Positions 8,805-17,595 of a DNA stretch of 64,000 bases are shown here, piece after piece. Source of the stretch: Streptomyces sp. 2114.4. GTDB taxonomy: Bacteria; Actinomycetota; Actinomycetes; Streptomycetales; Streptomycetaceae. The translations under genes and the position numbers were made by a program. The DNA lies in NCBI RefSeq assembly GCF_900187385.1, contig NZ_FYEY01000001.1:6076001-6140000 (forward strand), written 5' to 3'. The notes beneath the pieces were generated by a model, which saw only the letters and a list, made by a program, of their open reading frames with translations, was not told the DNA's origin and did no database searches. The first letter of the stretch is position 1, and each line of letters starts with the position of its first letter.

Positions 8805-9981
8805 GTGCCGCTGAACTACTGGACGAGGTGGCCCCTGCGGGAGTCGCTGTCCCGTGAGGGCGTCAGCGGCGCCCGTGTGTGGATCGGCCGAGCGGTGCGT
8901 GTCGTGGTACTCGCCGGCCTGGTGTGGATCACTTTGACGGGGCCGGGCTTCACCGGTTGGGGTCGGGTGGCGGCGTGTGCCGGCATGGCCGTCACCGTCC
9001 TGGTTTTCCGCGGCTTCTTCCGCATGACGCTGGCCCGCCGTCTGTGGCCATCCATCGGGCTGTTCGCACTACTGGTGGCGGCGGCCTTCGGCTTCGCTTT
9101 CGCCGGGGCGCAGGTGCCCGCGATCGTGCTGTGGTGTGCCTGTGCCGTCATCGCCTTGGAGCGGCTTCCGCTCAGCTTCGCGGTACTGTGCGCCGTCGCG
9201 GCCCTCGGCGCGTACGCAGTGCTGGGCCACGGCGACTGGATCGCGACCACCGCGACCACGGTGGGTCTGGCGCTGGCGGGCTATGTCGTACGGCTGGACG
9301 CCGAGGCCCGCGGCAACGCCCAGCGACTGCTGGCCCAGGAACGGGCTGCCCGCAAGGCGGAGGCTGAATCGGCGGCGCTCACCGAACGCGGGCGGATCGC
9401 GCGAGAGATCCACGACGTCCTCGCCCACAGCCTCAGCGCCCAACTGGTGCACCTGGAGGCGGCGCGGCAGCTGATCCAGCGCAGCACCGACCTCGAGGCG
9501 GACCGTGATCAGCTCCTGGACAGGGTGGTCGCATGCCGGGGGATGGCCCGTGAAGGGCTGGACGGCACCCGTGAGGCACTTTCCGCGCTACGCGGGGAGT
9601 GACCCCGGTCGAGGACTTTCTGCGCCGCCTGACGGCCGCTGAGGGCATTCGGCTGGAGGTGGCGGGCGAGGGTCGTGCCTTGCCGGCGGAGGCGGGCCTC
9701 GCGGTCCGCAGGGTCGCTCAGGAGGCGCTGACGAACGTACGCAAGCACGCCCCGGGGGCACGGGTGAACGTGCGGCTGGAGTACGGGAGGGACGGCGTAG
9801 GGCTGGAGGTGCGTGACTTCGGCGGCCGCGGCAGCCCGGCGAGCTCGGGGACAGCGGCTCCGGATACGGTCTGCTCGGGATGCGGGAGCGCGCCGAACTT
9901 CTCGGTGGAACGCTGGATTCCGGCCCCGACGAGGGGGGTTTCGTGGTGCGGCTGCGGCTGCGGCTGCGGGTGCCGGTATGA
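8805..9981 (+). pseudogene. LuxR-system sensor histidine kinase with two frameshifts
   Basis: GTG at 8805 follows GGAAGGA. Residues 1-~165 carry four or five membrane helices. The HisKA_3 dimerisation box contains the phospho-acceptor His203 in REIHDVLAHSLSAQ. The frame stops at 9602. The protein continues in a second frame (9599 on, with the N-box RVAQEALTNVRKHA). Near 9835-9842 it moves to the third frame, which supplies the ATP lid GSGYGLLGMRERAELLGG and ends at 9981, overlapping the regulator start as ATGA. Restoring one base at each point (GAG-GTG near 9599, CCG-GGC near 9838) rebuilds a full kinase. Both sites sit in G/C runs, so sequencing error and true decay are both possible. A GTGA coupling at 9599-9602 makes a natural two-piece kinase conceivable but would not explain the second shift. 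Confidence 0.85.
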
Positions 9982-10664
9982 CGGCACGCACAGTGACACG
10001 GGTGGTGGTCGCCGATGACCAGACCGTGGTGCGCGAGGGAATCGTGATGCTGCTGGGACTGCTGCCGGGCATCGAGGTCGTCGGGTCGGCCGCGGACGGC
10101 GTGGACGCCATCCGGCTCGTCGCCGAACTCCGCCCCGACGTCGTGCTGATGGACCTGCGCATGCCGCGCTGTGACGGTGTCGAGGCCACCCGGCGCATCC
10201 GTGCCGAGCACCCCGGTACTCAGGTCGTCGTGCTCACCACCTATGCGGACGACGACTCGCTCTTTCCTGCACTGCAGGCCGGCGCCCGTGGCTATCTGAC
10301 CAAGGATGCGGACGGCGATGAGATCGTCCGCGCCATAGACGGTGTGCTCTCGGGCGAAGCGGGTCTGTCGCCCACGATCCAGCGCAGGCTGCTGGAGCGG
10401 GTGGCGGAGCCCGTACGGCCCCTGCCGCAACCGCCGGACGTGGCCCCGGACGGCCTGACCGCCCGCGAGGTGGAGGTGCTGCGGCTGGTTGCCGATGGCC
10501 AGTCCAATCCGGAGATCGCGCGGACGCTGCACGTCTCCACCGCGACGGTGAAGACACACATCAACAATCTCTTCGCCAAAGCAGGGCTGCGGGACCGGGC
10601 TCAAGCCATCCACTACGCGTACCGCCACGGCCTGGCGCAGCCGCCCGGACAGCCCATCACCTGA
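9978..10664 (+). CDS. NarL/LuxR-family response regulator
   Basis: Encodes 228 residues. The ATG overlaps the kinase stop (ATGA), so the pair is translationally coupled. The receiver domain (about 7-125) has the acidic pair DD near residue 15, phospho-acceptor Asp in VVLMDLRMP and the conserved Lys in YLTKDA. A LuxR-type helix-turn-helix lies at about 160-220 (LTAREVEVLRLVADGQSNPEIA, ATVKTHINNLFAKAG). Cognate to the frameshifted kinase; if that kinase is truly dead this is an orphan regulator. Target genes unknown, with the upstream DUF1453 gene a candidate. Confidence 0.93.
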   Translation: MTARTVTRVVVADDQTVVREGIVMLLGLLPGIEVVGSAADGVDAIRLVAELRPDVVLMDLRMPRCDGVEATRRIRAEHPGTQVVVLTTYADDDSLFPALQAGARGYLTKDADGDEIVRAIDGVLSGEAGLSPTIQRRLLERVAEPVRPLPQPPDVAPDGLTAREVEVLRLVADGQSNPEIARTLHVSTATVKTHINNLFAKAGLRDRAQAIHYAYRHGLAQPPGQPIT

Positions 10665-10759
10665 TGGGGTGAAGGGTTCGGAATGAAGAGTCCCGGATCT
10701 TCCTTTCTGTCCAACCTTGGGTCGCACGGACAACAGCCCCGTGCACCAAGGAGAGTTCG

Positions 10760-11266
10760 GTGGACAAGCAGGACGGCCGCTCGGCCGGTGAATCAGGGGG
10801 CGTACGGCTCGACGACCCCTGGTACGACGCTCTCGCCTCCGGGTGGGGCGAGCTGGACGACGCAGCGGAGGCAGCGGCCGAGTGGGGCGGCGGGCAGTCA
10901 CCCCAGCCGGTATCAGTACCCGAGGACGAGCGGTCCTCGCCGTATGACGAGATCTATCTCGCGGTGCAAAGAAGCGTGGCCTTCCAGGAGGTGCGCCGCC
11001 GCTACCGGCGGTTCGTCCTGCCCGGCACAGCGGTCTTTCTGGCCTGGTACCTCGCCTATGTGATCGCGGCGACCGCCGCGCCCGGGCTCATGGCCCACCG
11101 TGTCGCCGGCGCCCTGAATGTCGCGATGCTGGCCGGACTCGGTCAGTTCGCCACAACATTCCTGCTGACCTGGGCGTACGCGCGCCATGCCCGACTGCGC
11201 AGGGACAGCGCTGCACTCGACATCCGCTGGGAAACCCAGGAGCTCACCGGAGGGAACGTACGGTGA
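10760..11266 (+). CDS. DUF485 membrane protein (symporter partner)
   Basis: Encodes 168 residues from GTG 10760, with AAGGAGAG at 10748-10755. About 65 hydrophilic residues precede the DUF485 core: a conserved YRRFVLPGTAVFLAWYLAY segment, then two transmembrane helices (about 95-113 and 126-148). DUF485 proteins (YjcH type) are encoded with sodium/acetate symporters and are thought to assist them. Its stop overlaps the symporter start by GTGA, which fits that pairing. Confidence 0.88.
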   Translation: MDKQDGRSAGESGGVRLDDPWYDALASGWGELDDAAEAAAEWGGGQSPQPVSVPEDERSSPYDEIYLAVQRSVAFQEVRRRYRRFVLPGTAVFLAWYLAYVIAATAAPGLMAHRVAGALNVAMLAGLGQFATTFLLTWAYARHARLRRDSAALDIRWETQELTGGNVR

Positions 11267-12867
11267 CCGACGACCACCAGGCCCTTGCCTGGGTTCTGTT
11301 CAGCGTGTTCATCGCCATCACCCTGGCGATCACCACCTGGGTGAGCCGTCGCAGGCACGGCTCCGCCGAAGAGTTCTACGCGGGAGGGAGGCTCTTCTCT
11401 CCGATGGAGAACGGTTTCGCCATCGCGGGGGACTACATGTCCGCCGCGTCCTTCCTCGGCATTTCTGGCCTGATCGCCCTCTTCGGTTACGACGGCCTGT
11501 TGTACTCGGTCGGCTTCCTCGTCGCCTGGCTCGTCGTCCTCTTCCTCGTCGCCGAACTGGTCCGCAACTGCGGCAGGTTCACCCTCGCCGATGTCGTCGC
11601 GGCCCGGATGCGGGAACGCCCCGTCCGTATGGCGGCCGGGGCGGCCTCCGTCACCGTGTCGGTGCTCTATCTGGTGGCGCAGATGGTCGGGGCCGGCAGC
11701 CTGGTCGCCCTGCTCCTGGGGGGCGCGGGCCAGCAGGCCCGTACCTGGATGGTAATCGGGGTCGGTGCCTTGATGGTGGTCTACGTCGCCTTCGGCGGGA
11801 TGCGGGCCACCACCTGGATCCAGATCGTCAAGGCAGTGCTCCTCATGGGTGGCGCCATCGCTCTGACCGTCCTGGTACTCGTCCGGTTTCACGGCGACTT
11901 CAACGTCCTGCTGAACACCGCCGCCGAACGCAGCGGCCACGGTCGTGACTTCCTCGCACCGGGCCTCAAATACGGTGAGGACTGGATCTCTCGGCTGGAC
12001 TTCATCAGCCTCGGCATCGCGCTCGTCCTGGGAACCGCCGGGCTGCCGCACATCCTCTCCCGCTTCTACACCGTTCCCACGGCACGTTCCGCCCGTCGAT
12101 CAGTCGTCTGGTCCATCGGGCTGATCGGTGGCTTCTACTTGATGACCATCGTGCTTGGCTTCGGTGCTGCGGCGGTACTCGGCAGCGACGCCGTCCGTAC
12201 GTCCAATACGGCCGGCAACACTGCCGTCCCGCTGCTCGCCCTGGATCTGGGAGGCGGCGCGGGGTCGACCGGCGGCACGGTTCTCTTCGCCGTAGTGGCG
12301 GCAGTCGCGTTCGCGACCATCCTGGCCGTGGTCGCCGGCATCACGCTCGCCTCGTCGGCTTCCGTCGCGCACGACCTGTATGCCTCGCTACGGCGTCCGC
12401 GCGGCACGGCGCAGGATGCCCAGCGGGCCGAGGTGACCGTGGCGCGCATCGCAGCGGTGGCCGTCGGTGCGGTTGCGATCGGCCTCGCCCTGCTGGCTCA
12501 GGACCTCAATGTCGCCTTCCTGGTGGGCCTGGCCTTCGCCGTTGCCGCATCGGCCAATCTGCCGGTCCTGCTGTACACGCTCTTCTGGCGCCGCTTCACG
12601 ACCCGGGGCGCGGTCTGGTCCGTATACGGCGGTCTGATCCCGGCGATCACTCTGGTCGTTCTCTCACCGGTGGTCTCCGGCAGCCAGGAGTCACTTTTTC
12701 CCGGGTTGGACTTTGCCTTCTTCCCGCTCGACAACCCCGGCGTCGTATCGATCCCGTTGGGCTTCCTGATGGGGTGGCTGGGAACGGTGCTCTCCCCGGA
12801 GGCCGCCGATGAGGCACGGCATGCAGAGACGGAGGTACGGGCGCTGACAGGGGCAGGGGCGGCTTAG
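11263..12867 (+). CDS. Sodium:solute symporter, acetate/monocarboxylate type
   Basis: Encodes 534 residues with about 13 membrane helices, in the SSS family (ActP/MctP-like). Visible family features: the early FAIAGDYMSAASFLGISG segment forming the sodium/substrate site, and GTAGLPHILSRFYTVP in the middle. It probably imports acetate or another short carboxylate with sodium; substrate is inferred from family resemblance. Coupled to the DUF485 gene and convergent with a CitA/CitB-type two-component system that could sense the same class of compounds. Confidence 0.9.
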   Translation: MTDDHQALAWVLFSVFIAITLAITTWVSRRRHGSAEEFYAGGRLFSPMENGFAIAGDYMSAASFLGISGLIALFGYDGLLYSVGFLVAWLVVLFLVAELVRNCGRFTLADVVAARMRERPVRMAAGAASVTVSVLYLVAQMVGAGSLVALLLGGAGQQARTWMVIGVGALMVVYVAFGGMRATTWIQIVKAVLLMGGAIALTVLVLVRFHGDFNVLLNTAAERSGHGRDFLAPGLKYGEDWISRLDFISLGIALVLGTAGLPHILSRFYTVPTARSARRSVVWSIGLIGGFYLMTIVLGFGAAAVLGSDAVRTSNTAGNTAVPLLALDLGGGAGSTGGTVLFAVVAAVAFATILAVVAGITLASSASVAHDLYASLRRPRGTAQDAQRAEVTVARIAAVAVGAVAIGLALLAQDLNVAFLVGLAFAVAASANLPVLLYTLFWRRFTTRGAVWSVYGGLIPAITLVVLSPVVSGSQESLFPGLDFAFFPLDNPGVVSIPLGFLMGWLGTVLSPEAADEARHAETEVRALTGAGAA

Positions 12868-12890
12868 GCCCGTTCGACACATTCCGGTAC

Positions 12891-12919
12891 ACCAGGGTCG
12901 GGCCGGCCCTGGCCCTGGT
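12891..12919 (+). terminator. Hairpin after the symporter gene
   Basis: Imperfect palindrome ACCAGGG (12891-12897) and CCCTGGT (12913-12919), with GGGCC/GGCCC inside. It lies between convergent genes. Confidence 0.45.
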
Positions 12920-13020
12920 CCGGACGGGCGTCGCAGGTCACCTGTCGCGTGGCTGCGACGCCCTACCCGTACACCGGCTTCCCGATACCCATCGGCTCAC
13001 CGTGGCGTTCATTCTTCTGG

Positions 13021-13695
13021 CTAGGCCCACTCGTAGCGGTGCTCGGGGCGGCCGGTCTCGCCGTACTTGAGTGTGAGGCGCACCCGCCCGGTGCGTTCCA
13101 GGAGTTTGAGGTAGCGCTGTGCGGTCTGCCGGCTCAGCCCTGCCTGGAGGGCGACGTCCTGCGCCGACAGCGGGGCGCCCGCGGAGCGCAGCACCGAGCG
13201 CACCCGATCGGCGGTGGCGGTGGAGTGCCCCTTCGGCAGCTCGGAGGGACCCGCGTTGGCGGCTCCCAGCGCCCCGAAGATCCGATCCACTTCGGACTGT
13301 TCGGCCACTCCGCCACCCGCAAAGGTGCGATGCAGCGCCGCGTATCCCAACAACTTGGAGCGCAGGCCTGCGAAGGTGAAAGGCTTGACGAGGTACTGCA
13401 GCGCACCGTGGCGCATCGCGGCCTGCACGGTGGCGATATCGCGCGCCGCCGTCACCATGATCACGTCGGTGACCAGGCCGCGCCGCCGTAGGTCGCCGAC
13501 CAGTTGGAGCCCTGTTCTGTCGGGGAGGTAATGATCCAGAAGGATCAGATCGACGGAGCGGGCCTCAAGGGCGGCAAGGGCCTCAGCGGCCGTGTGCGCG
13601 AGGCAACTGACACGGAAGCCCTCGATCTTCGCGACATAAGCAGCGTTGATCTTCGCGACCTGCACATCGTCGTCCACGACCAGTACGTCGATCAT
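13021..13695 (-). CDS. CitB/DcuR-type response regulator
   Basis: Encodes 224 residues. An N-terminal receiver (about 1-120) has DDD at 8-10, phospho-acceptor Asp in LILLDHYLPD and Lys in YLVKPF. The C-terminal winged/HTH region (about 165-215; LSAQDVALQAGLSRQTAQRYL) is of the CitB type used in citrate and C4-dicarboxylate sensing systems. Its start overlaps the kinase stop (ATGA). Convergent with the acetate-type symporter, which is a plausible but unproven target. Confidence 0.92.
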   Translation of the reverse strand: MIDVLVVDDDVQVAKINAAYVAKIEGFRVSCLAHTAAEALAALEARSVDLILLDHYLPDRTGLQLVGDLRRRGLVTDVIMVTAARDIATVQAAMRHGALQYLVKPFTFAGLRSKLLGYAALHRTFAGGGVAEQSEVDRIFGALGAANAGPSELPKGHSTATADRVRSVLRSAGAPLSAQDVALQAGLSRQTAQRYLKLLERTGRVRLTLKYGETGRPEHRYEWA

Positions 13696-15590
13696 CTGGC
13701 GGCCTCCGTGGAGCCGTCGGGGCGACGAGCGCCCCCTTCGGACCCTCTGGTGGTGCGAGAGTCCGTGCCTGCTTGCTGGAGGGTTGCTTCGTGCGCTGCG
13801 GGAAGCTCTCCGGACAGTGCGTCGGGGAGCGTCACGGTGAATACCGCTCCGCCACCGCGGCGCTCGCCCACCTCGACACTGCCTCCGTAGCGCTCGGCGA
13901 GGCGCCTTACGAGCGCGAGGCCGATGCCGCGCTGCCCGTGGGCAGGCGGTTCCTTCGTCGTCCAGCCCTCGGTGAAGATCTCCCCGCGGCGCTCTTCGGG
14001 CACGCCCGGGCCGTTGTCGCTGACGCGCACGATGGCGGTACGACCGTCGGCGCGGACCTCCGCTTCCAGTTGCGCGTCACGCTCACCCGACGTGGCGTCC
14101 AGCGCGTTATCGACGAGGTTGCCGAGGACGGTGACCAGGCTGTGCGGGTCGACCAGGCGGTCGGGCAGGTGTGTACGGGGGGAGATGCGCAGGGAGGCGC
14201 CGCGCTCGGTGGCGACCGTGGCCTTGCCCACCAGCAGCGCAGCCAGCAGCGGATCGTGGATGCGCTCGGTGACCTGCTCGGCAGTCGCATGGTGCACGCC
14301 CACGGCCTGCGTCACAAACTCCACTGCCTCCTCGTGCAGACCGAGTTCGAGCAGGCCGAGGAGGGTGTGCAGCCGGTTGGCGTGCTCGTGGTCCTGGGCC
14401 CGGAGGGCGTCGATGAGGCCGCGGGTGCCGTCCAGTTCACGCCCCAGCCGCTCCAGCTCGGTACGGTCGCGCAGGGTGACCACGGCACCGCCGTCGCCTG
14501 TCGGCATACGGTTCGCCACCAGGACCCGGTGCCCGCTGACGGTCAGTAGGTCTGCTCCCGACACGCGGCCTGCCAGGACGTCCGTTGTACGGCCGGGAGG
14601 CAGGACCGCGTCCAAGGGGCGGCCGGTGTCCTCGGCATGGAGATCCAGGAGACGCTGCGCCTCGTCGTTCAGCAGACGGATGCGGCCGTTCTTGTCGAGG
14701 GCGAGGAACCCTTCCCGGATACCGTGCAGCATCGCCTCCCGCTCGACCACCAATGCGGAGATGTCGGAGAACGCCAGGTCGTGGGTGCGGCGCTGGAGCC
14801 GGCGGGCGACGAGATAGGCGGCGAGCGCGCCCACGGCTAGCGCTCCGCCCGCGTAAGCGAGCAACTGGGGGACGGTGGAGAGCAGCCGTTCTTGCACGCT
14901 CTCGTACGCAATGCCCACGGAGACGGCGCCGACGACCTTGCCGTCCTCGTCACGGAGCGGGACCTTGCCTCGTGCGGACCTGCCCAGGGTGCCCTCATCG
15001 ATCTGCATCACCTCCTGGCCGGAGAGCGCGATGCTCGGATCGGTGGAGACGTGGCGGCCGATCTCATCGGGGTCGGTATGCGACCAGCGCACCCCCTGTT
15101 TGTCCATGATCACCACGTACTCGGCGCCGGTGGCGGCGCGAATCCGCTCCGCCTCGTGCTGTACGGGGCCGTGGCGCGTCGGACGGGAGGACTCCAGGGC
15201 ATCGTCAAGGCGAGGCTCGGCCGCGGTGGTCTGTGCGATGGCGAGGGCGCGGCGCATCGCCTGGTCGTCGAGCTGCGCACTGAGCGGGGCAAGGAACAGA
15301 CCGGTCGCCAGGGCCGTGACACCCGCTGCGATGGCCAGCTGCACCATCAGCACCTGAGAGAAAACCCGCCGAGGCCACCCCAGCCGGGGCCTTGGCCGGC
15401 GCGTTGTGTGGTCGGTAGGGCCGTGGCCGACCAGGGACCGAGTGCCGACAGCCTGTAGATCGGCAGTCGTCTGCGGGGCGCTGAGTGGCTCGTTGCTGTG
15501 GGCGTCGGAGACCGTCTCGGTGGGAAACGGGGCGGGACCCGAGGGCTCTACGGCGCTCGGGCGGGGGACCGACGCTTCCTTCTCGCCCAT
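13692..15590 (-). CDS. CitA/DcuS-type sensor histidine kinase
   Basis: Encodes 632 residues from the ATG at 15590. The frame is open further upstream, but that stretch reads like non-coding DNA; the start is uncertain because no good SD is visible. About 75 disordered residues come first, then a membrane helix, an extracytoplasmic PDC-like sensor domain (AEYVVIMDKQGVRWSHTDPDEIG), a second helix, a PAS domain (REGFLALDKNGRIRLLN), the SPOB_a/HATPase pair with HEHANRLHTLLGLLELG as phospho-acceptor region, and ATP-binding motifs NLVDNALDA, DNGPG and QRGIGLALV. The fold and sensor layout are those of carboxylate sensors; the ligand is unknown. Confidence 0.9.
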   Translation of the reverse strand: MGEKEASVPRPSAVEPSGPAPFPTETVSDAHSNEPLSAPQTTADLQAVGTRSLVGHGPTDHTTRRPRPRLGWPRRVFSQVLMVQLAIAAGVTALATGLFLAPLSAQLDDQAMRRALAIAQTTAAEPRLDDALESSRPTRHGPVQHEAERIRAATGAEYVVIMDKQGVRWSHTDPDEIGRHVSTDPSIALSGQEVMQIDEGTLGRSARGKVPLRDEDGKVVGAVSVGIAYESVQERLLSTVPQLLAYAGGALAVGALAAYLVARRLQRRTHDLAFSDISALVVEREAMLHGIREGFLALDKNGRIRLLNDEAQRLLDLHAEDTGRPLDAVLPPGRTTDVLAGRVSGADLLTVSGHRVLVANRMPTGDGGAVVTLRDRTELERLGRELDGTRGLIDALRAQDHEHANRLHTLLGLLELGLHEEAVEFVTQAVGVHHATAEQVTERIHDPLLAALLVGKATVATERGASLRISPRTHLPDRLVDPHSLVTVLGNLVDNALDATSGERDAQLEAEVRADGRTAIVRVSDNGPGVPEERRGEIFTEGWTTKEPPAHGQRGIGLALVRRLAERYGGSVEVGERRGGGAVFTVTLPDALSGELPAAHEATLQQAGTDSRTTRGSEGGARRPDGSTEAAR

Positions 15591-16399
15591 ACGGACGAAC
15601 AGTAAGCGGGGAGATGGGTCGGCCGGTAATACCTGACGGAGCGAATTCGGAGGGTGTCCGAGCGGCGACTTGCGAGGCCCCCGCTCGTCGCGAGCCGCAG
15701 AAGGTGGCGCGCGCTGCTGGCTGGCCGACGCGACGCCAATGCCGCGACTCATGGCCGCCCCGTCAGCTCGTCGCGCTCGGCCCCGGGCTCATCCCAGCAA
15801 TTCCCAGCAGGAGGGAGGCCATCGGCATCTCGGCGTGAGATGACGTAAGCGGGGTCCCGCCGATCGGTGGCAGAGGCAGACTCCAGCGACGAAGAAGCAG
15901 GTCAGATGCGCTGCATCGAGGGCCGGGAGGAGGCAGAAGCGGTTATCCACAGGCCTTTCGGTTGCGGATTGCGCGCGCGTAACTTCGCACGGTGTGCGGG
16001 CGGCTGGGCCTTGCGTAGGGGTGCGGCCGGCCGGTCGGTCTGTGTTGCGCGGTGTGCGTGCGGAGGGGAGCGGTCATGCGGTCGATGGGGGAGGGCAGCC
16101 ACGGGGCGTGGCTCAATGTGTCGAAGAGGGAGGGGCGTGTGCCGTTCGGTCGCTGGGGCGCGGGCGGACGGTCCCGGCGTAGCTGGTCGGTGCGGCTGGT
16201 CTGCCGACTCAGCTGGTCGTGGAGCAGTCTTCCGCTGCCGGGTGCCGTTCGCGCGTCCGGCGGGGCGGCATGTGGTCGGAGCGGCCGTCGCCTTCCGGGC
16301 AAGCCGCGGATCGGTCCGTGTGGTGGTCCGTGTCTGCCTCCTGAGGCGGAAACGCGGGGTGGGGAAGTACCCGGTAAGCGTCTCGGCGAGTCCGCCAAG
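15591..16399. other. Intergenic stretch without a recognisable gene
   Basis: About 800 bases upstream of the CitA-type kinase gene and downstream of the sucrase/ferredoxin-like gene. Open frames cross it on both strands, but none shows a family match, SD or sensible codon bias. One perfect TTATCCACA (DnaA-box consensus) occurs at 15943-15951 and is probably chance. The kinase promoter should lie in the left part. Confidence 0.4.
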
Positions 16400-17398
16400 T
16401 CACCTGCCGACGGCTTGGATCGTCCTTTGCGGCATGCCGCTCGCCGCACTGATCGAGATAACCGCCATACGCGCCGGTGGACCGAGCGGCGCACCACAGC
16501 TGGCGGGCGCCGCAGCACCATCGGTCCGCTGTTCGACGACGACCCGCCAGACGCGGCCGTCGGAGTGCGCCACGGTAACCGCCCAGGCGGCGGAGGCTCC
16601 GGCAAAGGTCGCACTGCCGGGCGTCAGGCTGTCGGCCGACCTCGGTTCGGGCCACACCGTGTCGGTCCGTACGACGTCGAGTGCGTCCGCCAGGTCCTCC
16701 CCGATCAGCTCGCGGACCGCAAGGTCGGCGGCCTGGCCCGGCCGGTCCCAGGCGGAGCGGCCACGGGCGTGGTCGATCGTGATCCGTCCGTCGCGCGCCT
16801 TTTCCACGGCCTCCTTGACCAGAGTGGCCCAGGCCCGTCCGTAGGCGTAGCCGTAGGGGAGGACGAAAAGGGTGGGGGAGAAGCGGTGGCCTCCGATGTG
16901 GGTGACCTCCCAGGCCTCGTTTCCGCCGGCGGCGAGCTCGGCGGCCAGCGGGCGGCCGAGCAGGGCACAGCAACGGTCCCGCTTGCCGTTGGTGCACACC
17001 AGGACCAGCGGCTCACCGATGTACGGCTCCCAGAGGCCGTGGTGCTCTCCCGCTCCCAGGGCCGCGAAGTCCAGCCCGAGGGCCGCCCGCGGGTCGGTGA
17101 CGGTAGTCGTGCGGATCCAGGACCCTCCCGGCGCGGTGTGCGCGAGGAACAGCCGTCGCCGGGAGGTGCCGTGGCGGTCGGCGTGGCGCCCCGGCCTGCG
17201 GATCAGGGCGACGCGTACACCTGTTCCCTCTGCCGCGGTTTCCAGCGCCCGGCCGACGTCAGGGTCGAGGTGGCTGTCCGTCAGTGCATGGGTGCCCCAC
17301 GGACCTGGCTGCTCGATGAGCAACCAGGTCCGGGCAGGGGCCGCGGTCCCGGCGAGAGATTCGGCCGATTCACGAGAAGCGGTGGCGCAGGTACTCAC
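16400..17398 (-). CDS. Sucrase/ferredoxin-like (thioredoxin-fold) protein
   Basis: Encodes 332 residues from GTG at 17398, immediately beside an iron box. It belongs to the sucrase/ferredoxin-like family: an N-terminal TWLLIEQPGPWG segment, then the conserved CTNGKRDRCCALLGRPLA motif, whose cysteines resemble the [2Fe-2S] site of thioredoxin-like ferredoxins. A GGHRFSPTLFVLPYGYAYGR segment follows. Proteins of this family in actinomycetes are often iron-regulated and are suspected to act in iron mobilisation or redox reactions, although biochemistry is thin. The name sucrase is historical. The adjacent operator supports an iron-related role. Confidence 0.85.
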   Translation of the reverse strand: MSTCATASRESAESLAGTAAPARTWLLIEQPGPWGTHALTDSHLDPDVGRALETAAEGTGVRVALIRRPGRHADRHGTSRRRLFLAHTAPGGSWIRTTTVTDPRAALGLDFAALGAGEHHGLWEPYIGEPLVLVCTNGKRDRCCALLGRPLAAELAAGGNEAWEVTHIGGHRFSPTLFVLPYGYAYGRAWATLVKEAVEKARDGRITIDHARGRSAWDRPGQAADLAVRELIGEDLADALDVVRTDTVWPEPRSADSLTPGSATFAGASAAWAVTVAHSDGRVWRVVVEQRTDGAAAPASCGAPLGPPARMAVISISAASGMPQRTIQAVGR

Positions 17399-17417
17399 AT
17401 AGGTGAGCCTAACCTCA
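17399..17417 (-). promoter_or_regulatory. Iron box (DmdR/IdeR operator)
   Basis: On the minus strand this reads TGAGGTTAGGCTCACCTAT, matching 17 of 19 bases of the DtxR-family operator TTAGGTTAGGCTCACCTAA. It abuts the GTG start of the sucrase/ferredoxin-like gene, so bound repressor would cover the transcription start. Expected effect: repression when Fe(II) is plentiful. Confidence 0.85.
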
Positions 17418-17595
17418 TCTGTCCCGCGTCGGGTTCCGGGTGGGTGTGCAACGGGGCAATGGGCAACCGGATCTCCCGCGGTGATGGCAGGTGCCCCTTC
17501 GTGTGAGGTCCGGCGGCGCCAAGTTCTGGCATTGGCGCCGGTGCTGCTGGTGTCCCGGCACCGCCCAGGGTTGCCCGCTCAGTGGCAGTCTCCCG

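Noticed and set aside
9599..10018. Separate gene starting with GTG at 9599 coupled to the kinase stop
   Set aside because: Its translation is the middle of a histidine-kinase ATPase domain and then degenerates into Cys/Gly-rich nonsense where the true frame moves on, so it is a frameshift product.
15943..15951. Perfect DnaA-box sequence TTATCCACA
   Set aside because: A single 9-mer, with no cluster of further boxes, is expected by chance in 64 kb and does not indicate an origin.
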